A program made the translations under genes and the position numbers. Below are positions 25,253 to 31,007 of a stretch of 38,746 bases of DNA, piece after piece. Each line of letters starts with the position of its first letter. Position 1 is the first letter of the stretch. A model generated the notes under the pieces. It did not search any database. It was not told where the DNA came from and saw only the letters and a program-made list of their open reading frames with translations. Source of the DNA: Thermoplasmata archaeon. GTDB lineage: Archaea > Thermoplasmatota > Thermoplasmata > Thermoplasmatales > Thermoplasmataceae. The stretch is taken from contig JAKADT010000004.1 of NCBI GenBank assembly GCA_021820245.1, forward strand, positions 1 to 38,746, given 5' to 3'.

Positions 25253-25623
25253 ATGTTTGATTTTAGCTTCTATGTAAATTCATTGACTTCAGATTTATCG
25301 ATCTATATCAGGAAAGGTGCCATCCTCTCCCATGAATCCCCACACTTCAAGGATGAATTTGAGCATCTTCGTGATGTTGGATTCACATTGATACTAGGGC
25401 TCTCTGGTCTTCATGCTAAGCTATCTGATTAGATTGCACTAGCACTTACTAAGAGAATGCTTTCAGGCTTCATTCCTTTCTGTCTACCAGCTCACAAAAC
25501 AGTGTCCTGGGAGTGAGAATAAGATTACGTCTGCTTTCTTTTCCTATCCTGCGAAAAGGGAATTTAACATCAAAATGTTAGGTGAAATAGCTCAAACACA
25601 GGTGCAGGGACAAATCTGCCATT
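25253..25623 (+). pseudogene. Decayed gene, probably a transposase remnant
   Basis: A 59-codon frame (25253-25432, below the ORF-track limit) reads as good protein, including 'RKGAILSHESPHFKDEFEHL' and 'VGFTLILGLSGLHAK'. This is the spacing of the D-R-G...S-x-E-N...G-F-x-x-I-x-G-L stretch around the second catalytic Asp in IS4/IS1634-type DDE transposases, with the DRG degraded to RKG. The same frame continues after TAG as 'LTKRMLSGFIPFCLPAHKTV', then a second stop and a frame change lead to 'SAFFSYPAKREFNIKMLGEI'. Two stops and a frameshift make it a pseudogene. Family assignment is tentative. Confidence 0.45.
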
Positions 25624-25862
25624 GACTCCATTCAAGAGATGTTAAGAGTTACGGTAATAAGTACATTCCAAATCTATTGGGTATATCCTCCATTATCGAC
25701 ATTACTCAAAATCTTTCACATTTTAAATAATGGTTTGGCCGGTCATAGTGCACGAATAGATCATGATCCGCAGCGCTAAAACCCCGTTAAATACTGCATT
25801 TACGATGTTATCAGAAAAATGTATTTTCTATTCATATTGCAAATTGATATCCAATCTTCTCC
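25624..25862. other. Gap before array gene 2
   Basis: AT-rich sequence with no recognisable gene or repeat, probably a mix of decayed insertion-sequence DNA and upstream promoter DNA. Confidence 0.35.
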
Positions 25863-25870
25863 TATATTAA
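25863..25870 (+). promoter_or_regulatory. Copy-2 TATA-like box
   Basis: TATATTAA centred 26.5 bp before the leader hairpin of copy 2. It differs from the promoter cores of the other four copies. Confidence 0.5.
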
Positions 25871-25892
25871 ATTATCACATAGGATTATATTT

Positions 25893-25914
25893 TGTGCAAT
25901 AGAAAAGATGCACA
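25893..25914 (+). promoter_or_regulatory. Copy-2 leader hairpin (covariant)
   Basis: TGTGCA, 10 nt, TGCACA: six perfect pairs. Relative to copy 1 the third left-arm base changed C to T and its right-arm partner G to A, keeping the pair. It starts 43 nt before the ATG. Confidence 0.7.
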
Positions 25915-25925
25915 GAAAAAGAAAT

Positions 25926-26015
25926 AGGTGAAAACATGAATAGAAAAATAATGATATTGATGGTGGCAGTCGTCGCTACAGTCCTACCAGCAGTGGCTGT
26001 GGCAGACGTGATGAT
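25926..26015 (+). repeat. Frozen 90-nt head, copy 2
   Basis: Identical at all bases to the head of copy 1, covering the Shine-Dalgarno to codon 26. Confidence 0.95.
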
Positions 26016-26517
26016 AACCGGTTCGGTTCAGGGAGTTGGACATCAGATCCCAGACCAGTTTATGGTCCAACCAGGAAGCAACTACGCACAGGCACATTCG
26101 TTAGCAGGGTTCACATGGACCTCAAGCGCAGTGAATGAGAGCGAAGACCTTGGAATGATCTCCATGGGTTTCATGTCAAATGAGACTATATACGAGATAA
26201 ATGTCCTTGATATAAACTTCTCAAGCGCAGCATATGGAAACTTCTATATCAACGTCTCAGTCCCAGGATCCTTATCCCAGCACACATTCCCTGACAACAC
26301 ATACCTGTACTTCAGCACATCCCCGTTCACATTCGGAGTTGGCCAGGTTGAGTCAGCAGGACATGTCTCATCAGTGGATCTACACATAGAAGGAACAACA
26401 ACCCTTGAATTCCCACATGTCAACAACAGCACAACCGTATACGTGGCATTCAACATGGGAGCAGGACCAGCCAACGACGTTGGATCATTCAACATTGCCA
26501 TGAGCTACGTCTCTTAA
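25936..26517 (+). CDS. Array protein 2: secreted N-glycosylated beta-rich protein
   Basis: 193 aa, the same length as copy 1 and its closest relative: 'TGSVQGVGHQIPDQF' and 'MSNETIYEINVLDINF' are shared, and both end in 'GPAND-GSFNIAMS-VS'. Divergence is concentrated in loops between strands (for example 'FMVQPGSNYAQAHSLAGF' versus copy 1, and the 105-145 region). Signal peptide 1-23 is identical to the other copies. Sequons include 'NES', 'NET', 'NVS' and 'NST'. There are no cysteines. The gene has its own promoter, leader hairpin and terminator. The copy 1/copy 2 pair looks like a duplication younger than the rest of the family, now separated by insertion-sequence debris. Confidence 0.86.
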   Translation: MNRKIMILMVAVVATVLPAVAVADVMITGSVQGVGHQIPDQFMVQPGSNYAQAHSLAGFTWTSSAVNESEDLGMISMGFMSNETIYEINVLDINFSSAAYGNFYINVSVPGSLSQHTFPDNTYLYFSTSPFTFGVGQVESAGHVSSVDLHIEGTTTLEFPHVNNSTTVYVAFNMGAGPANDVGSFNIAMSYVS

Positions 26518-26519
26518 AC

Positions 26520-26585
26520 GGATGAATAAAATCATCCAATCCATACTTAAAAATTTTTAATTATTTTTTATTTTATACATTTTTC
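26520..26585 (+). terminator. Copy-2 terminator
   Basis: GGATGA, 6 nt, TCATCC forms a six-base stem immediately after the stop and is followed by runs of T. Confidence 0.6.
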
Positions 26586-26900
26586 TTGTGTTACTCAATT
26601 TTGAGCAATATTATTGAAAAAAATACGGTGATATTTCTTTCCAAAAACATGAAAATTGCCGATTTACTTGCAAGCTACAGGCAACAGCGTGACATTCTAT
26701 GACATTTTTACTGGTCTGCCTATTACTGCAGTGAGTGATTATTATAGCTTTTATACGGTATTTTTCTTACTCATAAGAGAAAATCATTTGAGTTCACATG
26801 GCTAATTTCTAGGAATAACCTGAAAAATGATGGAATTGTACCTATACTTGAAGAATATGCACCATTATTCCCTATTTTCGATATGTAATCGTTCTTCTGG
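26586..26900. other. Gap before array gene 3
   Basis: AT-rich. A very short frame at 26648 ('MKIADLLASYRQQRDIL', then stop) resembles the start of an insertion-sequence protein but is too short to assign. Nothing else was seen. Confidence 0.3.
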
Positions 26901-26912
26901 CAGCTTAAGTCA
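26901..26912 (+). promoter_or_regulatory. Copy-3 promoter core (CAGCTTAAGTCA class)
   Basis: The same 12-mer, at the same 24.5-bp distance from the hairpin, as in copy 1. The flanking sequence is otherwise mostly different, which argues for function rather than recent duplication. Confidence 0.5.
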
Positions 26913-26930
26913 ATGCCACATATAAGATAT

Positions 26931-26951
26931 TGCGCAGTTAAAAGATGCGCA
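26931..26951 (+). promoter_or_regulatory. Copy-3 leader hairpin
   Basis: TGCGCA, 9 nt, TGCGCA, as in copies 1 and 5. It starts 46 nt before the ATG. Confidence 0.7.
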
Positions 26952-26966
26952 GGAAAACAAAAAAAT

Positions 26967-27056
26967 AGGTGAAAACATGAATAGAAAAATAATGATATTG
27001 ATGGTGGCAGTCGTCGCTACAGTCCTACCAGCAGTGGCTGTGGCAGACGTGATGAT
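26967..27056 (+). repeat. Frozen 90-nt head, copy 3
   Basis: Identical to the other heads through the second base of codon 27. The next base differs (ATG for ATA), marking the block's 3' border. Confidence 0.95.
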
Positions 27057-27540
27057 GAACGGCTCGGTTCAAGGGCTGGGTAATCAGGTTCCAGATCAGT
27101 TTTTTGTAACGACTGGAGCGAACTATACTCAGGCCAACCAGACCTACGGTCTTGGCTGGGTCGCTGGAAATGACGGCACAGGTGTCCTTTCAGTTGGATA
27201 CATGCCTGGAGAAGCAATATATGAAGCAAATGTACTTAACGTTGGATTTACAAGCACAACACCCGGAACATTCTATGTCAACATAACATCAAATGCATCC
27301 TTCCCTGCTGGATCATACATGTACCTCTCAACAAGCTCATTCGTACAGGCTTCAAACGGTACTCTTATATCATCTGATGGTGCATCAATACAGACAGTCA
27401 GTCTTACAAGCATATCCCCAAGCACAGCATCATTCAGTGGAGTCAACAGCAGCACAACAATATACGTTTCAGTCTCTATGGGTCCAGGACCAGCCTCAAG
27501 CGTTGGTGCCTTCAACATGGAAATGACATTCGTATCGTAA
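26977..27540 (+). CDS. Array protein 3: secreted N-glycosylated beta-rich protein
   Basis: 187 aa with the common signal peptide and mature start 'DVMMNGSVQGLGNQVPDQF'. The middle is strongly diverged from copies 1, 2 and 5: the 'MSNETIYEINVLDINF' block becomes 'MPGEAIYEANVLNVGF', and loops are Ser/Thr-rich. The C-terminal strand 'GAFNMEMTFVS' is kept. Sequons include 'NYT', 'NQT', 'NIT', 'NAS', 'NGT' and 'NSS'. There are no cysteines or membrane anchor. The gene is followed by a T-rich tract (about 27568-27605) that can terminate it without an obvious hairpin. Confidence 0.85.
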   Translation: MNRKIMILMVAVVATVLPAVAVADVMMNGSVQGLGNQVPDQFFVTTGANYTQANQTYGLGWVAGNDGTGVLSVGYMPGEAIYEANVLNVGFTSTTPGTFYVNITSNASFPAGSYMYLSTSSFVQASNGTLISSDGASIQTVSLTSISPSTASFSGVNSSTTIYVSVSMGPGPASSVGAFNMEMTFVS

Positions 27541-27718
27541 AAAACCGATAGCTTAAAAATTCCAAAATTTTATTTTTTTGATTTCAATTAATTTCAAGTT
27601 TTTTGTATTATTGTAAAAATCCCAGAATTTTACCTTCAAACCATTTTCCCTATTGAAAACAATGGGTTCGCGCCAATTTAGCGCTGAGAGTTGATAATTA
27701 AACTTATTGAAACTACCG

Positions 27719-27774
27719 TATGGATTAATGCTCTATATCATCACTCTATATTTTATTTTCATACTTTTTATAAT
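27719..27774 (+). promoter_or_regulatory. Copy-4 promoter (TTTATAAT class)
   Basis: TTTATAAT (27767-27774) is centred 24.5 bp before the leader hairpin. About 55 bp of upstream DNA, including CTCTATATTTTATTTTC, is closely similar to the copy-5 promoter at 29913-29968, so these two genes are probably co-regulated. Confidence 0.6.
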
Positions 27775-27794
27775 ATCAAGTGTTGTTTTTATAT

Positions 27795-27816
27795 TAGCGT
27801 AATTAAAAGTGCGCTA
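27795..27816 (+). promoter_or_regulatory. Copy-4 leader hairpin (diverged, still paired)
   Basis: TAGCG, 12 nt, CGCTA: five perfect pairs, although the arm sequence differs from all other copies. The loop keeps the TTAAAAG core of copies 1, 3 and 5. It starts 39 nt before the ATG. Confidence 0.6.
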
Positions 27817-27823
27817 GAAAAAT

Positions 27824-27913
27824 AGGTGAAAACATGAATAGAAAAATAATGATATTGATGGTGGCAGTCGTCGCTACAGTCCTACCAGCAGTGGCTGTGG
27901 CAGACGTGATGAT
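27824..27913 (+). repeat. Frozen 90-nt head, copy 4
   Basis: Identical at all bases to the other heads although the mature protein of this copy is the most diverged of the five. Confidence 0.95.
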
Positions 27914-28397
27914 AACGGGCAGTGTGTCAGTGCTTGGCACAAATGTTCAAGATAGCTTTTACCTGACGGAGGGACCGAATTATGCAGTTGCAAATCAAAC
28001 GGGAGTGTTTGGTTTTATTCAAGCTCCCAACGGAGTCGCTTCAATGGGAACGATAGACCTTGAAGGAATGTCAAACCTGAGTGTTTCAATGATAAATGTA
28101 CTGGAATTCCATTATGATCTAAATGCTCCAGGGGTAGTTTATCTAAATATAACATCAACTGATTTTCCAAGCAACAGCTACGTGGCATTCAATTCTTCGT
28201 TAATGACGACTGAGTTTGGACCTACATACCCTTCGAACAGCTTCCCACTTTCGACAACCGGGAATTATACCATAAACGTTAACAGCGCCCCTAGTTCGGG
28301 TATTTATTACATTGGTTTCTATCTCCCTGCGGGCACATACAGTGGACTCTCCTTGTCACTTTCTATGACATACGTGCCTTCAAACGCGCCTTCTTAA
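27834..28397 (+). CDS. Array protein 4: most diverged secreted beta-rich array protein
   Basis: 187 aa. The common signal peptide and 'DVMITGSVSVLG' strand are present, then little identity to the other copies apart from spacing: 'DSFYLTEGPNYAVANQT' aligns with 'DQFYLQPGSNYAAAH', and 'MSNLSVSMINVLEF' with 'MSNETIYEINVLDINF'. The C-terminus is 'LSLSMTYVPSNAPS', with extra residues after the last strand. Sequons include 'NQT', 'NLS', 'NIT', 'NSS' and 'NYT'. It is hydroxyl-rich and lacks cysteine. A T-rich tract after the stop (about 28421-28440) is the likely terminator. The contrast between an unchanged head and this diverged body is the strongest sign of head-restricted homogenisation or constraint. 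Confidence 0.83.
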   Translation: MNRKIMILMVAVVATVLPAVAVADVMITGSVSVLGTNVQDSFYLTEGPNYAVANQTGVFGFIQAPNGVASMGTIDLEGMSNLSVSMINVLEFHYDLNAPGVVYLNITSTDFPSNSYVAFNSSLMTTEFGPTYPSNSFPLSTTGNYTINVNSAPSSGIYYIGFYLPAGTYSGLSLSLSMTYVPSNAPS

Positions 28398-28520
28398 ATA
28401 TGGTCGAATTGTACACTTAAATTTTATTTTTATTTTTTTTACATTATTTTTTAAACTACGATTCACAGGAAGATGTTATGAACCTATGTTTACCCCTTCT
28501 AACACTACAAATTCAAGCTA

Positions 28521-29667
28521 GTGCTTACATGATTAAATCACCGATATTTATATACAGCTCTGTCATGGCATATTATGCCAAGGAAAGCTGAAGCCATAAT
28601 ATTGCCGGATAAAGAGAGAGAAGCACTGGAAAAGCTCAGTAGAGGACAGAAGACAGAGAAAAGACTTGTGTTCAGATCTTCCATTATTCTTGCATGTTCA
28701 TCCGGAAAGATGATCAAGGACATAGCATCTGAACTTCACACGAGACCCAATACAGTCATACAGTGGAGAGATCGTTATCTGAGGAACGGTTTGAAGGGAC
28801 TTTACGATGAACAGAGAACCGGAAAGCCAAAGAAATATCCGGAAGATCTCAAGATCCAGATAGTGAAGCTCATAGAGACCGATCCTCCACTGGGTCACGC
28901 AACATGGAATGGCCCACTCATAGCTGAGAAGCTTAACGTATCTGACGATACCATATGGAAGATACTCAGGGATGAGGGCATCCAGTTACAGAGACACAGA
29001 TCATGGTGTGTATCCACGGATCCGGAATTCACCACTAAGTCTGTGGATGTTATCGGCCTGTACATGGATCCGCCGGATAATGCAGTGGTCATATCTGTGG
29101 ACGAGAAACCTGGAGTGCAGGCTCTGGAAAGACCAACAGGTTACGTGAAGACCAGTAGCAAGAAGGTTGTTAAAGCCTTGAAATCAACGTACAGGAGAAA
29201 CGGTACACTGAACCTCTTCGCAGCATTGGATGTAATGACAGGCATGGTGAATCCAAAGACTACAAAGACAAAGAAGAGAGTTGACTTTCTTGCGTTCATG
29301 GATGAGGTACTTCGCGATATGCCTGAAAAGAATGCGAAGAATCAGGAGGTCAAGGAGATACATGTGATCCTGGATAACTATTGCACACACAAAAGATGCG
29401 ATGAGTGGTTATCAGAACATCCCAATGTTAAATTTCATTATACGCCAACTTCGGCAAGCTGGTTAAACATGGTGGAGATATTCTTCTCCATACTTTCAAG
29501 AGAAACACTTAAAGGTGCAAGTTTCAGGAGTATTGATGCACTTTCAGAAGCCATAATAGCGTTTGTAAATGAACATAACAGTAAAGCAAAACCGTTCATA
29601 TGGAAGAAAAGAGAGGTTAAGGGATCACAACTGAGAAATACTATTGGGAACTTAGTCAATTAAGCAC
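28521..29667 (+). mobile_element. IS630-family insertion sequence (1147 bp), apparently intact
   Basis: Terminal inverted repeats are visible: the left end GTGCTTA.. and the reverse complement of the right end GTGCTTA.. match at 13 of 17 positions (first 7 exact). The element is flanked by TA on both sides (28519-28520 and 29668-29669), as expected for IS630/Tc1-type insertion at TA with TA duplication. It holds one full-length transposase gene whose stop codon lies in the right inverted repeat. It inserted between array genes 4 and 5 without breaking either. Confidence 0.88.
28575..29663 (+). CDS. IS630-family transposase
   Basis: A 362-aa protein. The N-terminal half has helix-turn-helix DNA-binding segments ('MIKDIASELHTRPNTVIQWRD' region and a second one near 110-150). 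The RNase-H-like DDE domain has 'VISVDEKPG' (first Asp), 'HVILDNYCTHK' (second Asp) and 'SASWLNMVEIFF' (final Glu). All three acidic residues are present and there is no frameshift, so it is probably active. Length matches complete IS630 transposases. It is encoded by the insertion sequence at 28521-29667. Confidence 0.95.
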   Translation: MPRKAEAIILPDKEREALEKLSRGQKTEKRLVFRSSIILACSSGKMIKDIASELHTRPNTVIQWRDRYLRNGLKGLYDEQRTGKPKKYPEDLKIQIVKLIETDPPLGHATWNGPLIAEKLNVSDDTIWKILRDEGIQLQRHRSWCVSTDPEFTTKSVDVIGLYMDPPDNAVVISVDEKPGVQALERPTGYVKTSSKKVVKALKSTYRRNGTLNLFAALDVMTGMVNPKTTKTKKRVDFLAFMDEVLRDMPEKNAKNQEVKEIHVILDNYCTHKRCDEWLSEHPNVKFHYTPTSASWLNMVEIFFSILSRETLKGASFRSIDALSEAIIAFVNEHNSKAKPFIWKKREVKGSQLRNTIGNLVN

Positions 29668-29669
29668 TA

Positions 29670-29912
29670 GAACACTGTTTTCCTGATTTTCCATACAATC
29701 TTGGTGCTTTAATCGCAATGAGTTTCTCACTACTTTTGCTATCCTCAATCTTTTAGCAAAAGCTGAAAGTGATGCAATATCTATGCAGGTATAGTGATAT
29801 AAGTAGGCAAAGTTAGGTATAGACAGTGAGACCGTGTGCTTTTGTTGACAAATAAAATTGAAAAATATGTCAAGTAACCGGTAATTTCTTGGCGTGGTTA
29901 AAGACTTACGTC
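29670..29912. other. Gap between the insertion sequence and array gene 5
   Basis: No gene recognised. An inverted repeat at 29733-29762 (CTTTTGCTA, 12 nt, TAGCAAAAG) is the only structure seen. The rest is AT-rich DNA that belonged to the copy 4-copy 5 spacer before the insertion. Confidence 0.4.
29733..29762. repeat. Nine-base inverted repeat in the spacer
   Basis: CTTTTGCTA and TAGCAAAAG pair perfectly over nine bases around a 12-nt loop. TCACT/AGTGA can add an outer stem beyond a bulge. No T-run follows, so a terminator is unlikely. Role unknown. Confidence 0.4.
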
Positions 29913-29968
29913 TATGGATTATTTATCTATATTGCTGCTCTATATTTTATTTTCTTACTCTTTATAAT
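29913..29968 (+). promoter_or_regulatory. Copy-5 promoter (TTTATAAT class)
   Basis: TTTATAAT (29961-29968) is centred 25.5 bp before the hairpin. The stretch from TATGGATTA through CTCTATATTTTATTTTC matches the copy-4 promoter closely. Confidence 0.6.
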
Positions 29969-29989
29969 ACTGGTGGGGGAATTACAAAT

Positions 29990-30010
29990 TGCGCAGTTAA
30001 AAGATGCGCA
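29990..30010 (+). promoter_or_regulatory. Copy-5 leader hairpin
   Basis: TGCGCA, 9 nt, TGCGCA, the same as in copies 1 and 3. It starts 44 nt before the ATG. Confidence 0.7.
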
Positions 30011-30023
30011 GGAAAACAAAAAA

Positions 30024-30113
30024 AGGTGAAAACATGAATAGAAAAATAATGATATTGATGGTGGCAGTCGTCGCTACAGTCCTACCAGCAGTGGCTGTGG
30101 CAGACGTGATGAT
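30024..30113 (+). repeat. Frozen 90-nt head, copy 5
   Basis: Identical at all bases to the other four heads, with the same border after the second base of codon 27. Confidence 0.95.
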
Positions 30114-30621
30114 AACTGGTTATGTCAACGGAGCGGGAGTGCAGGCTTCTGACGCATTTGTGGTACAGCCTGGAAGTAACTATGCCAGTGCAAATGCTTC
30201 AGCAGGCTTTGGATGGCACGCGAACAAACTGAGTGAAAGTGAAATACTGGGAACAATTTACCTTGGAGTAATGTCGAACGAGACAATATATGAAATAAAT
30301 GTTCTTGACATCAACTTTACATCAAGTGGATACTTCAATCTTACAGTAAACGTACCGACCATCCTTCCAGGGTCTGGGACTGGTGGTTCTGCATTCCCAT
30401 CGAGTTCAGAAATATATTTCAGCACAACTGCGTTCACCTTTTCAAATGGTGCAATCTCACCTACATCAAGTTCAATGGAAGCATCTTTGGCATCTGGTGG
30501 AAGTACAACAATAAACTTCCACCATGTCACCTCTGGGACAACAATATATGTAGCCTTTGAAGTTGGTGCTGGACCATATTCAAATGCTTCGTTTAGTCTT
30601 TCTGGGAACTTCGCCAGTTAA
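30034..30621 (+). CDS. Array protein 5: secreted N-glycosylated beta-rich protein
   Basis: 195 aa from the ATG at 30034; the ORF-track start at 30004 lies inside the leader hairpin. It shares the signal peptide, 'DVMITGYVNGAG', 'VQPGSNYASANAS' and 'MSNETIYEINVLDINFTS' with copies 1 and 2. The middle differs, with a Gly/Ser-rich insertion ('PGSGTGGSAFPSSS'), and the C-terminus is 'SFSLSGNFAS'. Sequons include 'NAS', 'NET', 'NFT' and 'NLT'. There are no cysteines. By sequence it groups with copies 1 and 2, but its promoter matches copy 4, so coding and control regions have different histories. A T-rich tract after the stop (about 30636-30655) is the likely terminator. Confidence 0.85.
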   Translation: MNRKIMILMVAVVATVLPAVAVADVMITGYVNGAGVQASDAFVVQPGSNYASANASAGFGWHANKLSESEILGTIYLGVMSNETIYEINVLDINFTSSGYFNLTVNVPTILPGSGTGGSAFPSSSEIYFSTTAFTFSNGAISPTSSSMEASLASGGSTTINFHHVTSGTTIYVAFEVGAGPYSNASFSLSGNFAS

Positions 30622-31007
30622 ATAAATCTCCAAATTTTTTTTATTAATTTTTACATTACGCCCTAAAATCTCAATTTTTTGAAGCATTTTGACTTACTGT
30701 ACTTTTCAATTTAATATAAAAGTACTTCAATTGTGAACTTGTATGAATTCTGGGGTATGTTCCGCTGCTTCAGTTGATTTGGCACACATTTTGACCTAAT
30801 ACATCGACATCAAGTTAAACTTCTCAGAAACATCAACCCAAAAAGGCGGAACTATCAGATGTCCGGGGAAACTTTACTCACGCCAAAGAAAGTCATTATA
30901 TTTATTCATGTCACAATATCGGATAAAGAACCAAATTTATTATACCACACAAAAGTGGGAGGGGCCCTTTACATTAATGTTTCAAAGCTGAAATATGAAG
31001 TTTAAAT
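30622..31007. other. Gap after the array, with a start-less open frame
   Basis: A T-rich terminator follows array gene 5. From 30778 to 31005 (+) one frame stays open for 75 codons and reads like protein ('HRHQVKLL', 'TPKKVIIFIHVTISDKEP'). The first ATG is at 30859 (48 aa) and no promoter fits it well. It may be a gene relic or a small gene; I do not call a function. It is convergent with the permease gene, ending 3 bases before it. Confidence 0.3.

Noticed and set aside
27670-27684. GCGC...GCGC repeat upstream of array gene 4 as a second leader-type hairpin
   Set aside because: Only four bases per arm, not at promoter distance and not found upstream of other copies.
24116-30621. Antigenic-variation locus with one expression site and silent copies
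   Set aside because: Every copy has its own TATA-like box, leader, Shine-Dalgarno, full signal peptide and terminator. None looks silent or truncated.
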